The notes beneath the pieces were generated by a model, which saw only the letters and a list, made by a program, of their open reading frames with translations, was not told where the DNA came from and made no database searches. From Antedon bifida (Eukaryota; Echinodermata; Crinoidea; Comatulida; Antedonidae): 64,000 nt of DNA. The stretch is from the NCBI GenBank assembly GCA_963402885.1, contig OY727098.1, positions 2,971,001 to 3,035,000 on the forward strand, written 5' to 3'. The translations under genes were made by a program, and so were the position numbers. Shown here piece by piece: positions 38,891-50,493 of the stretch (positions within the stretch are counted from its first letter, which is position 1; each line of letters begins with the position of its first letter).

Positions 38891-40000
38891 GATTACTGGT
38901 GTATTGTGTGTGAAAGGAAATCTAATAACTGCAGTAGTATCTGTTGATTCTGGTTTTCATAACTCTCTCTTGTCTTTCATTGATCTCTTACAATACCACT
39001 GATAATCAATTAGAGGCGTCGAGGTCATAGCATAGATTTCTGTCTGTTTTAATTACATACTTAAATTAATGTTTTGATAGTTTATGTAATAAGAAGTCAG
39101 GTCGGTATTAATTTAGAAAATACGTGAATTTGTCAGCGTTATTGACGGTCTTACGAGAACATAGAAAATGTAATATCGCCCTCTTTTGAAAAGAGCAGAC
39201 GGCTTGTGTAATCACAGATCATTGAGAACTCGAGTATCACATGCGAAAGCTATATTACTAAGGTTGACAGTTTTGGGATTTTGTAAACTCGACTAATTTA
39301 TAGGTTTATGCTGCTCGACTCAAATCTGGTAAAAAAAAAGGTGCAAATTAAGTTTGTGGTTATACGGTAGATAATATATCATTCGCGAACATAAAATCTG
39401 AAGTTGTATTAAATATCTGTAATACATTCGATTCGATACATATGGAGGCCTACATTTCATAGACCGTACACGAGCCCGTATAAAACACATCGGTACTTAT
39501 TCAAAGCGCTAAAGGCATATAGTTTACGATTAAACCTATTTAATATTGTGCAAAAAGATAATAATAATATAATATATATAATAATTAATATAAATCGTGG
39601 TGAATTTAACGCAGATCATGAAAGCGAAAGTGCTCGATACAAAATGTAGAGCCAAATATAAATAAATGAAAGACGCTAGTAAATTACCAACTGAACATTT
39701 TATTGCACTACAGGCTGTTTCATGAGTATGAACTCAATCTTCAGGTGCTTGGCTCTAAATGATAGTCACAAGTGAATACAAAAAGCTATAATGAAGTCAA
39801 GGCAAACTGTTTATCGTATAATAATTATTATGTTACTAATAATGTTTTCATGTTGGTATTCTGTGCCCTTGGTCAAGGTTGGGACCAGTCAAAGGTGCTT
39901 TAAACAGTAATGGCTCAGTCATCATTCAGATGAATGTAAGACTAATTGACATTGTCGTTTACGACAGAAGTCGGCCATATAAAATAAAACAATTCTGTGC
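38891..40000. other. Intergenic between receptor gene and DHRS11-like A
   Basis: Contains the presumed receptor promoter (reading leftward) and the 3' end of DHRS11-like A. A minus-strand AATAAA at 39698-39703 may be the polyadenylation signal of gene A. No other gene seen. Confidence 0.4.
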
Positions 40001-42670
40001 TCATGTTTCTTGTTCTATTGGTCGTATAAGAATGTCATGAATCTGTAAAAAAAAAGAAAACATTGCAACTCTCTGTGGTTGTCGATGGGAAACAAAGTGT
40101 TTCTTAAAATAAATTGTAGGCCTATAATATCATAATTCTACAATATCTCTTTTGGGAGTAAAAAAATGAGCCGGTGGTATGTGGATCCGCACGCTTGAAT
40201 AATTAAAACTGCAGTGCTATCTTTATAATGACATTATCTTAAGATTGGACCTGGCTGACATTTGCATTATTTCAGGAAATCAGGATTTTGAAAACTTGTT
40301 AATTCTTAGTAAATGTTTTTGTATGATGGTCAACCTAAAAATACAGGGACATTGTGAATTGAACTTTTTAGTAAATGAACAGTCATTGGGAAAATAACTT
40401 ATTATAGTGAATCATTAACTAGTCTCTTTTTGTTTGTCTATTTATTTATTTAACTTTGCTTTACACGGGTAGTTCTAACAGCAGTACAGCTGACTTGAAG
40501 TTCACCTTTTAATCTGGGCCTATAGAGTATATGAAATCGGTGTAGGTCCTATGTAAGTGAAAATTAATACCTGACAATAAGAAGGAGCATGTAAAGCATG
40601 AACCAAAGAGTTTGCGATATCATCAGCTTCAAGAGTCTAAAAAATTAAGCGATACGTTACGAAATGATAGGCCTATGCTCGCTGCACAAAAATAAATACA
40701 GTAGCTATGTCCCTTCATAGTCAATCTGGAAGTAACATTGGCATTACCTTCATTTGGTTGTATAGGCCTATTTCATTCCCCTTTTCGTCTCCATGTCTTC
40801 TGATTGCAAACTCTGTTTTTACTATTCCCGGAGAAATGCTCTACACAAAAATGACATTTCCAAGTTCAATATGTTATTGAAAATCTCATTGATACAAAAT
40901 AAACTTGACAATGAAATGGATGGAGATAATTCTTATTAGAGACGTGAGTCTGTTCAACATGAACTCACCGTGACCCTAATTTTAGATTTCTTTTCATATA
41001 GTTCTTGGCGAAGTACTTCCGTCATGGCTGTAACCATATGCTTTGTTCCAGCGTAAAATCCTGGACCAAATACTCGATGTCCAGTTAAACTGTCATACAA
41101 AATATAGTTTTAATTACCAACTGGTTGGAATGTCTGAGCAGGAGAGATTTCTATTCTAATCTTGATGACATAGGCCTATAATGCCAAAAAGTGAGTCAAA
41201 GAGTTAGTGTCTGGAGCTATTACAGATACCGTACCGCGAGAACGACATTTTAGATGTGATATACTGTTGGGCCTACATTAGTTTGGGTTCCAGACGGAGT
41301 TTTGACTTAATACTAGTAAAAAGATATATATTTTGGCACATGTGGCGTTTCATACGTTTACTACCGAATTCAGGTTCAGACAAACATCGAAAAGCCTCGA
41401 AATAACTACAGAGACTTGGGGCAAGTCTAGGCCTACATGTTTGTTTGCCTGCCTGTACTTTATCACGCATACCTGTTAATGTGAAATATGTGACCGTCGT
41501 CTATCCCTTTCTCTGTCATTTGGTAAATAGACTCTCTTGTACAGATGGCAAGAGCCATCACGTTTACCTAAAGTATAAACAATAATAATGTTTGTTGTAG
41601 TGGATATAACATGTACCGTACCTTAACACTTTGCGATATGATTTAGCGACCCTCCCAGTTGTCATTGAACTTGTCTAATAATGTAGGCCTTTAAACTACA
41701 ACTGCAGGGGGCATACTGAAAAATTGACACAGACTTACTTCCAGCATATACCGCCAATGTTTTGTTTTTCCAGACGTAAGGGCACTATTATCAACCAAAA
41801 GACCAGCGTTGTTAACACAAACATCAACTCCACCAAACTTCTCTTTGATCTCGGAGAACATAGCAGTTATTTCATCCTCTTTACTGACGTCACATTTTAT
41901 TGGATGGAGTACACCAGGAGCATGGGGTTTCAATTCGTCTGCAATTGCCTTAATAATGAGGGATTGTGTAAATAAAAACACAGCATTTCTTCTAAAAAAA
42001 AATTCTGTCTACAGAATTATTTAAAAGTAGGCCTTCAAATTGATGTGAACATAATTTCTTCTCGAACTACAGAATTTCTGCAAAGTAACAAGGCCATATA
42101 CATGGCTGCAGTCGCGTGCTCAAGTTAGTGTTTACCGACCGACCGACCAACCGACCAACATGGTGATTACACAATGGCTGCATTTTAACATAATTAGACA
42201 TGTCCCAAATGGCTCCCCGTACGTTGCTATGCCGCAATGCTAAGGTTTTGATTAGTAGATCTCAACGATCCTTACCGGCGGTGACATTGGTGAAATCTCT
42301 CCATTACATTATCTGTCCATATGTCGGTGAAAATTATTAATGAAATAATTAAAATGACTTAAATGTATTTATCTGTACATTTGGTTTAATAAACATATTG
42401 TGATATGAGATTTTTTGTGGTGAAGATATTTTTTATGAATAACATTTTAGAAAAACAAAATCTATCTGGATGAAATTAGTCAAGCTTACGACTTAGGACA
42501 GTATTGTAGAAGATTTTGGCACTATACCCTACCTTGACTTTATCGATACCATTGTTAGCACATCCTACTACATTCATGCCATGTATAACTAACTTTCTTG
42601 ATATAGCTGCGCCAATCCCTACAGATGCACCAGTTACCAAAGCTAACCGTCCAACCCAACGTCCTGCCAT
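40001..42670 (-). CDS. DHRS11: DHRS11-like short-chain dehydrogenase/reductase, gene A
   Basis: NADP-dependent oxidoreductase of the classical SDR family; vertebrate DHRS11 acts on steroids and other carbonyls. Seven exons: 42533-42670, 41739-41948, 41473-41567, 40969-41089, 40748-40840, 40571-40636, 40001-40042. Every junction is GT-AG and in phase; the protein is 254 residues (human about 260). Motifs: cofactor loop TGASVGIG at 13-20, NNAG at 92-95, NS-x-x-G at 147-151, catalytic YAGTK at 160-164, SPG at 191-193, and the DHRS11-style C-terminal IHDILIRPIEQ. MAGRWVGR start chosen because it matches the paralogues; an in-frame ATG lies 45 bp upstream. Substrate not inferable. Confidence 0.88.
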
Positions 42671-42731
42671 GCCTATTACTTCGCGACAACAGCGTGACTG
42701 GTGATGGCAATGCAAATACAGGACAAATGGT

Positions 42732-43066
42732 AATTTGTGGCATTATAATGCTTCTCTGTTCTAAGGATAATTACCATAATATTGCAAAAATAGCAATTAA
42801 AGAACATTACAAACAATTGAAAATGAATATAAATTAATTTATTCTTTTTTTGAAAACAAACGTTAATGCATTTTCATGTTTTATACCGCTAATAAAATCA
42901 ATTTGTGGCATTAATGCTTCTCTGTTCTAAGGATAATTACCATAATATTGCAAAAATAGCAATTAAAGAAAAATACAAACAATTGAAAATGAATATAAAT
43001 TAATTTATTCTTTTTTTGAAAACAAACGTTAATGCATTTTTCATGTTTTATACCGCTAATAAAATC
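42732..43066. repeat. 168-bp tandem duplication upstream of gene A
   Basis: AATTTGTGGCATTA starts at 42732 and again at 42900, and about 168 bp are repeated nearly unchanged. The unit contains sequence (GGATAATTACCATAATATTG, AAAATGAATATAAATTAATT) that is also found upstream of gene B at 46755-46835. Confidence 0.85.
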
Positions 43067-44119
43067 AATTACGCCTAAATAACAATGATAAACAATTGTC
43101 CATTTAACGTTCGGTCCATCAGTTTGTAAACTTTTCAACAACAAAAAAACAAATTGACCAGTAAAGTAGGCCTACATTTCTATATTGTTCTAACAGAAAT
43201 GTCGCGTTTTTATTAAGATGATTTAACAATGGACAGTTAAGCAGTATTAGTAAGCGTTCGCACCGGGACGGTAAACAAAGGGACGGTAATAAATAATACA
43301 GAGTGTGATGATTATTTCCTAGCTTATACGCATGCGCAGATTAATATTTTGTGCAAATTACCGTTTCATTTTCGTCTATCGTCCTCTTTCGTCTACGAAA
43401 GATAACAACAATGTTTAACTTCTGCAATTAATATAGCTAATACATAACAGATTGAAATGAATATAGAACGATAACACTATATTAATAAACTTTTTTTAAT
43501 TTATAATAACTAGGCCTATATTTAGTTATAATAACATTGTATAACCAGTATGATAATTATTCCTATAAGAAACAAGAAGCGAACACATGCAAAGTCGATG
43601 GTGTATAATTTAAAATAATAATAAAGAAATAAAACTAATTGATAACAATTATTGCTAAAATTGGTACATTAAAGGTCAGCAAGAGGTATTTAAAAAGAAG
43701 ACACAAATAACATTACATTTGTTGTACTTCAACTTGTTTTCCTTAAGTTAAAAAAATATGTGTTGTGTAAATAATATAGATACATAAGAAGTACTGTAAA
43801 GTAAAGCATTGCCTACACTGTCAAACTTTATGTGACAACAAATGTGATGTGGCTGTGATAAGGACATGATGATGTCGTATCACTACCATATTTAAGCATA
43901 TTACTACCATATTTGGGCATATCACGCTTTTTGTTGTCAAACTAGTTTGATAGTGTAGACAGAGCTTTAGAAATAGTTGGAGGGAAACCCGCACCGAAGA
44001 AAATGAACGGTAATTATACGAACTCTCTACAAAACTTTTACCAATGTTTGAAAGGATTATTATGTTACTAAATATAAGATGTCATCATCTTCTTTTTGAC
44101 ATTGTACTCATCTTTCTTA
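43067..44119. other. Intergenic between DHRS11-like A and B
   Basis: Apart from the inverted-repeat element at 43803-43968, nothing is recognised. Confidence 0.4.
43803..43968. mobile_element. 166-bp MITE with CTACACTGTCAAAC termini
   Basis: The ends AAAGCATTGCCTACACTGTC and GATAGTGTAGACAGAGCTTT are inverted copies over about 24 bp. The inner part has TGACAACAAATGTGATGTGG. Taking AGC...GCT as the ends, the flanks are TAA and TTA, like the other MITE family in this window, so the same transposase group may mobilise both. Confidence 0.75.
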
Positions 44120-46659
44120 TTATGTTGGCCGTGTAAGAATGTCATGAATCTGTAAAAATAAAAACAATATCGTTACATTGCAACTATCCGTGAAGAACAA
44201 CGAGCTGTCCTACAGTAAAGCTATACATTCACACGAAACGAAAGACGGCGCCGTGTTTTTAAATGGAACATCAAAAGATAAACAATCTCTCTGTAGTGAG
44301 GTGTGGGGTAAAATGAGCCGGTAGGTAAAGGGATACCCTATCAGATTTGAATAATACTATTAAAGGAAAAGTTATTCTGCAGTGACGTCTACGAAGTTTC
44401 GTTGCTTAAATTAGAAAACAAATTTACCTGACAATACGAAGGAGCAGGCAACACTTGAACCAAATAGTTCGCAATATCATCATCATCTTCAAGATTCTAA
44501 AGAGAAAAACACATTAAGCTTCTGCTATAATAATTGAGAAAAAGAAATTTATCAGGCAAAATAAAGAAGAAGAAGAATAGGCCTACATGAAGAGGTTATG
44601 AAATGATAGGTCTACTAAATTAGAAAGTCTATATAGTATAAATTGTGAAAACAAAAGTACCTGGAAATAAGGAGCATGTAAAGCTCGAACCAAAGAGTTT
44701 GCAATATCATCATCTTCAAGATTCTAATAAAAAAGAATAATTAAGAAGTATGTTATGAAATGATAGGCCTATACTAAATTGTAAATTCTATATATGTGTA
44801 CAAACACAAATAGCTCTCCCATCTAACAGTTTCCAAAACAATAATTCCAAGTTCAATATAGTAGGCCTACTTGAATATCTCAATTATATTTATTTGTAAA
44901 AGTCAACTTGACAATGAAATAAAAATGGATGTTGATTTTTCTTTTGGTAACTAGATCTCACCGTGACCGTAATTCTAGATTTCTTTTCACGTAGTTCTTG
45001 GCGAAGTTCTTCCGTTATGGCTGTAACCATGTGCTTTTTTTCAGCGTAAAATCCTGAACCATTTACCCTATGTCCACTTACACTGTAAATTAAACAGATA
45101 TATTTAATTAAACTGATTCTCTAGAGATAATATAGGCTAGATAGTGTAGTACCGAAAACGGCTTCGTCTACTGAGGCCTACCGAGAACGGCTTCGTCTAC
45201 TGAGGCCTACCGAGAACGGCTTCGTCTACTGAGGCCTACCGAGAACGGCTTCGTCTACTGAGGCCTACCGAGAACGGCTTCGTCTACTGAGGCCTACCGA
45301 GAACGGCTTCGTCTACTGAGGCCTACCGAGAACGGCTTCGTCTACTGAGGCCTACCGAGAACGGCTTCGTCTACTGAGGCCTACCGAGAACCCTTCAAAG
45401 GCGTGTATGTCTACTTACCTGTTTATGTAAAATATGTGACCGTCGTCTATGCCTCTCTCTGTCATTTGATAAATAGACTCTCTTGTACAGATAGCAAGAG
45501 CCATCACGCTTGCCTATAAACAAGACCAATGTAGTATTAATTGATTGGATACACAATCAGGACAAATTTAGCTGGTCGATTTATTGGACAAGATAGAGCC
45601 TGGCAATGTCTGCAGTCTTGTTTCACTGCAGGGGAACACCATGTAGAAGAACCCGTGTAATGGTCCACATTAATTTTGATTTATAACTTACATCCAATAT
45701 GTATCGCCAATGTTCTATTTTTCCAGACATAAGTGGGCTATCAAACGGAAGATCATGAGCGTTGTTAACACAAACATCAACTCCACCAAACTTCTCTTTG
45801 ATCTCAAAGAACATAGCCTTAATGTCATCCTCTTTACTGACGTCACATTTTATTGGATGGAGTACACCAGGAGCATGGTGGTTCAGTTCTTCTGCAATTG
45901 TCTTAATAATGAGTGAAAATGTATAAATAATAAATAGATAATAAAAATATTAATAAATTCATTATAATAGCTTACAACAAAAAGTGTTTGTGTGAATAAT
46001 AAATGGCCTATAATTTCACGTTGAATACCACTACCACCAACCACCACCACTACCACTACCACTACCGTGCCTTTTTATCCGGTAATTAAACCAGGGAACG
46101 TATAATTTAACAAGGAATGACCGTGGTTTAATGTTTTAAAAGTAATATATACTGCCAGGAGCATGGGGTTTCAGTTCTTCTGCTATTGCCTTAATAATGA
46201 GTGAAAATGTATAAATAATAAATAGATAATAAAAATATTAATAAATTCATTATAATAGCTTTGTGTACCAAAACTTTGCGATGTCGCGATTTCATGTTAA
46301 GATTCGTGTGATGTCGGTGAATACTATTAGTAAATACCTACTACTGTAATTGATTACTTATACAATGTATTTATCTGTACATTGTGTTTATAATGATATT
46401 ATTTGTTTTTGTTTTTGCTTTTTTGGAATTAAGATTTTGTATTACCAAAATTCTTGTCTAGATGAAATACACAAGCCGGAACTTTTAAGAAAGTGTTAAA
46501 CAGATTTAATCAATACCCTACCTTGACTTTATCGATACCATTGTTAGCACATCCTACTACCTTCATACCATGCGTAACTAACTTTCTCGCTATAGCTGCG
46601 CCAATTCCTACAGATGCACCAGTTACCAAAGCTAACCGTCCAACCCAACGTCCTGCCAT
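44120..46659 (-). CDS. DHRS11-like gene B, altered: exon 5 lost, exon 6 duplicated
   Basis: Paralogue of gene A. Exons: 46522-46659, 45692-45901, 45419-45513, 44962-45082, then two versions of exon 6 (44661-44723 and 44428-44496), then 44120-44149. The exon carrying SPG in A and C is absent although flanking intron sequence aligns, so 93 bp of coding sequence was deleted in frame. Both exon-6 versions have acceptor and donor and phase 0 at both ends (21 and 23 codons). Predicted length is 218 or 220 residues with one, 241 with both. NNAG has become NNAH; TGASVGIG and YAEKK (YxxxK) remain. The C-terminus stops early (IHDILTRPT). Probably a decaying or diverged enzyme, though no frameshift or internal stop was found. 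Confidence 0.8.
44428..44496 (-). CDS. Gene B exon 6, distal version
   Basis: 23 codons, NLEDDDDIANYLVQVLPAPS then YCQ, between CTCTTTAG and CAG|GTAAAT. It carries a GAT codon run longer than in its sister exon and shares the YCQ ending with genes A and C. Confidence 0.75.
44661..44723 (-). CDS. Gene B exon 6, proximal version
   Basis: 21 codons, NLEDDDIANSLVRALHAPYF then Q, between TTATTAG and CAG|GTACTT. It is 165 bp upstream (in gene sense) of the distal version. Either may be used, or both in series, since all ends are phase 0. Confidence 0.75.
45150..45391. repeat. 29-bp minisatellite in gene B intron 3
   Basis: Eight full copies plus a partial copy of TACCGAGAACGGCTTCGTCT + ACTGAGGCC, practically identical. 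A single relic of the unit (GCCGAGAACGGCTTC at about 48802) lies at the homologous place in gene C, so the array expanded after duplication. It has two CpG per unit, unlike its surroundings. Confidence 0.95.
46015..46165. repeat. Intron segment shared by genes B and C, with (ACC/ACT)n
   Basis: The block CACGTTGAATACCACTACCA ... CCGTGCCTTTTTATCCGG ... TGGTTTAATGTTTTAAAAG recurs at 49540-49700 in intron 1 of gene C. Both contain an irregular CCACCACTACCACTACC microsatellite of different length. Confidence 0.8.
46152..46270 (-). pseudogene. Duplicated 5' piece of gene B exon 2
   Basis: Copies 45867-45985 nearly exactly: the acceptor side of intron 1 and the first about 35 bp of exon 2 (GCAATAGCAGAAGAACTG on the minus strand). 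It lies within intron 1 of gene B and has no continuation, so it is an internal duplication fragment. Confidence 0.75.
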
Positions 46660-46969
46660 GCTTATTACTTTGCGACAACAGTGTGGACTTGTGATAGTAC
46701 AATAAGGGCAGATGGTGATTTGTGGTATTAACGAATAATTATTCTACACTATCAAGGATAATTACCATATAATATAGACAAAATAACAATTAAAGAACAA
46801 TATACAAGATTGAAAATGAATATAAATTAATTTATTCTTTAAACAAAATGGATTTCATTGGTAGGCCTAGGTAACGAAATTAATTATTTAAATCTATTAC
46901 TCTTAAAGCAATAAACAATCTGTTTTGACAAAATGTGTTGACAAAGTGGTTAGTTATTCCAATTCTGAT

Positions 46970-47052
46970 GTTTAACTTTCTTGCTATCTGCGCAACTCCC
47001 TACAGATGCACCAGTTACCAAAGCTAACCGTCCAACCCAACGTCCTGCCATT
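46970..47052 (-). pseudogene. Orphan DHRS11-like exon 1 fragment
   Basis: Starts ATGGCAGGACGTTGGG and codes MAGRWVGRLALVTGASVG. Small deletions then destroy the GIG part of the cofactor motif and shift the frame. No further exons follow at the expected spacing. A remnant of another tandem copy between B and C. Confidence 0.8.
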
Positions 47053-47613
47053 TTGTGACTGGTGTTGGCAATGGAAATAAATTATTTCTAAACCATGAGT
47101 GAAGGATTAAAGGAATAATAATGGCATAGCTCCTGCTATGTTTCGACATTTATTGAAGATGGGAGCAGCGGATTAACTGATTCAAAGTTTATCATTAGAA
47201 CAATAGTTTGGTATAAAACAAATAACGAGATGTTTTTGTATTTATTGAATGGAGAGAATGTATTCTGAGTTGAAAACTTTAACACTCATAAAGGCTTTGT
47301 TTTATTTTTATTGTTATGCAAAATAATAGCCTTTGTCCATGCACAGCGCCCTCTAGTTGAGTTATCCAAATAGATGGACTAAATTACATCACGTGACATG
47401 TTGTTTGTCTTTTGTAACGCTTCACTGATTCAGAGTGACATGCCAGGAATGCTTTTACACACATTAGGAGCGCTTTAATTATTGATTAAGTTATAAACCA
47501 TATTATTGTAGTTGATAATAATACATAAAGATGAGTAGTAATGAAGTAGTAGTATTTTATATCTATATTAATTTTATTATATAACATAGTATGAATGTAT
47601 GATGATAGACTGC
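47053..47613. other. Intergenic between orphan exon and gene C
   Basis: The first part (TTGTGACTGGTGTTGGCAAT, GGAATAATAATGGCAT) also occurs upstream of gene C, at 49905-50010. Otherwise nothing is recognised. Confidence 0.45.
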
Positions 47614-49904
47614 TCATCTCTCTTGTTCTATTGGTCGTATAAGGATGTCATGAATCTGTAAAAATAAAAAAAAAAGGTTATTGTTATTGATTGTTACAAC
47701 TATCCGTGGATGTCGGTGGTAAGCAACTTTTCCTTTCTACCGTAAGTCTACAATTTCTGTATTTATTTGTACATACACTGTTACTTTAATTGAAAAATAA
47801 TACTCCTGTTACTTTAAGAGAAAAATAATACTGTAAATGCAGAAGCGCCAACGAGAAAATGGATACAATATTCAATATTTCAATCTTTAATATTCTAAAA
47901 TAAAGTAAAGGAAAACTCGTTTGATATTTTGGAATAAAGGGGGAAATAATGTAATATGTAAAGAGAATGATTATATGAAATTGAATATACAGTACCACAA
48001 GAGAAAAAAATCTACAATCTACTGGAATAATATTAGCTGGCAGGTTATGGATATTGTCATTCATCTAGGTAGTGTTAAGTATAGAATGATAAATCATAAT
48101 AATAAAATTAAAAGACTCTGTAGTTTGGTGCTGAAATGAAGAGATAATTGAAGAAGAAAAAACAAATTTACCTGACAATAAGAAGGAGCATGTAAAGCAT
48201 GAACCAAAGAGTTTGCGATATCGTCAGCTTCAAGATTCTAAAAAATTAAGCGATACGTTACGAAATGATAGGCCTATGCTCGCTGCACAAAAATAAATAC
48301 AGTAGCTATGTCCCTTCATAGTCAATCTGGAAGTAACATTGGCATTACCTTCATTTGGTTGTATATTTTATTCCCTTCTTCGTCTCCAAGTCTTCTGATT
48401 TCAAACTCTGTTCTTACTATTCCCGGAGAAATGCTCTACAAAAATGACATTATTTATGTTATGGAAAATCTCATTTGAAAAATTGACAATGAAATAAAAA
48501 TGGCTGGATATAGTTCAGAGACGTGAGCCTGTTCAACATGAACTTACCGTGACTCTAATGTTAGATTTCTTTTCACGTAGTTCTTGGCGAAGTCCTTCCG
48601 TCATGGCTGTAACCATATGCTTTGTTCCAGCGTAAAATCCTGAACCATATACCCTATGTCCACTTAAACTGTAAATTTAAAAGATAGTTTTAATTACTAA
48701 GTGTAAATGTAGTGTACATTAATTTCACCCACCTTCTCATTATGATGATATGACAAACGAAAAGAAGAGTCTAGTCTCTGGAGAAATTGTAGTACTGTAA
48801 TGCCGAGAACGGCTTCTAAAGACGTGATGATGTATTCATGTTTGTATGCCTACTTACCTGTTTATATTGAATATGTGACCGTCGTCTATGCCTCTCTCTG
48901 TCATTTGATAAATAGACTCTCTTGTACAGATGGCAAGAGCCATCACGTTTACCTATAAACAATAATAATGTATGGTGTAGTGAGTGAGGAGATATTCCAT
49001 TCAACATTTACATTGACATGGCATTTTTAAGCGTTAGGTCCATTGAACAAGGTACATTCTCCCAATGTACATAATGTAAAATGCAAGAAAAGTATGACTT
49101 CTTGTATAGGCCATTCCAACGAATGGACCATTGCTCATGGCGCTGCGATCTCACCTTACAGCCTTTGCATCTTAGTTCTGCAAATGTTTCTGTCATACCA
49201 CAGAGTATATAATACAATACCACATTGACGAAAAATAATTAACTGGTATCATAGTTCATGCAGTAATTAACTTACTTCTAGTGTATATCGCCATTGTCCT
49301 GTGTTTCCAGACATAAGAGGACTATTAAACGAAAGACCAGCGTTGTTAACACAAACATCAACTCCTCCAAACTTCTCTTTGATCTCGGAGAACATAGCAG
49401 TTATTTCATTCTCTCTACTGACGTCACATTTTATTGGATGGAGTACACCAGGAGCATGGGGTTTCAGTTCGTCTGCAATTGCCTTAATAATAAGTGTTTT
49501 TGTGAATAATAAATGGCCTATACTACATGGCCTATAGTAGCAATTTCACGTTGAATACCACTACCATTTCCATTAACAACCACTACCAACACCAACCACC
49601 ACCACTACCACTACCGTGCCTTTTTATCCGGTAATTAAAAACCATGGAACGTATAATTTAAGACAAGGAATGACTGTGGTTTAATGTTTTAAAAGTAATA
49701 TTCTGCCATATACATTATTTTTACAAAACGTCAAACATAACACATACAGAGAAAGTTATACCCTACCTTAACTTTATCGATACCATTGTTGGCACATCCT
49801 ACTACCGTCATGCCATGTATAACTAACTTTCTTGCTATAGCTGCACCAATCCCTACAGAGGCACCAGTTACCAAAGCTAACCGTCCGACCCAACGTCCTG
49901 CCAT
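47614..49904 (-). CDS. DHRS11: DHRS11-like short-chain dehydrogenase/reductase, gene C
   Basis: Second intact paralogue. Exons: 49767-49904, 49276-49482, 48858-48952, 48548-48668, 48349-48435, 48172-48237, 47614-47655. All junctions are GT-AG and in phase; predicted protein 251 residues. TGASVGIG, NNAG, YAGTK and SISPG are all intact and the C-terminus (IHDILIRPIEQER) matches gene A. Exon 2 is one codon and exon 5 two codons shorter than in gene A. Gene structure, sequence and same-strand spacing of about 1-1.5 kb show recent tandem duplication. Same general role as gene A expected; differences cluster after NNAG, near the substrate side, so specificity may differ (inference). Confidence 0.88.
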
Positions 49905-50419
49905 TTTGTGACTGGTGATCGCAATGGAAAATTAGGGCAGATGATTGTGGTAAATTTATTCCAAACCAGTTAATAAAATTAACGTTTAAAAGGAATAATA
50001 ATGGCATTACATCTGTTGTAGTTATGTGTCATAAAACGGAATGTTTTGTGTTCATTTGAATGGGGAGAATATTTTATGAATTGAAAACCTTGATAATATA
50101 GAAAAGCCAATCTTTCAACACATTAAACAATTTTTTTTTAAATACTGTAGGTCGTTAATATTGAAGATATTTTTCCCTGTCCATACTCATAAAAGTTCAT
50201 TGTACCGATATACAATTTCATGTCTTCAGATCATGAATATACGGGATTAAGAGAGCTGATATGCATAATTCATTTTAAAATAGGGCCAGAGAGTAGATGC
50301 ACCTTCCCAATATTAATGTATTGTTAAAATCTATGACGCGCCAATCCAACAAATGGGTCATGGTTTCTCTTTTTTCATTGCTTATTATGGCGCTGTGGAC
50401 AGATATTACATATATTTTT
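49905..50419. other. Upstream region of gene C
   Basis: Presumed promoter of gene C. It shares its first ~110 bp with sequence upstream of both orphan exon-1 fragments. No clear TATA element could be fixed. Confidence 0.4.
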
Positions 50420-50493
50420 CTTGCTATAGCTGCGCCAATCCCCACGGATGCACCAGTTACCAAAGCTAACCGTCCAACCCAACGTCCTGCCAT
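50420..50493 (-). pseudogene. Second orphan DHRS11-like exon 1 fragment
   Basis: Codes MAGRWVGRLALVTGASVGIG plus AAIARK, with the cofactor motif intact. The homology stops abruptly at a TATATTTTTC junction, where unrelated sequence follows. No downstream exons. It marks the upstream edge of the duplicated cluster. Confidence 0.8.

Noticed and set aside
41724-42024. Plus-strand frames over the dehydrogenase exons
   Set aside because: They are antisense to exon 2 of gene A; the same pattern repeats at genes B and C.
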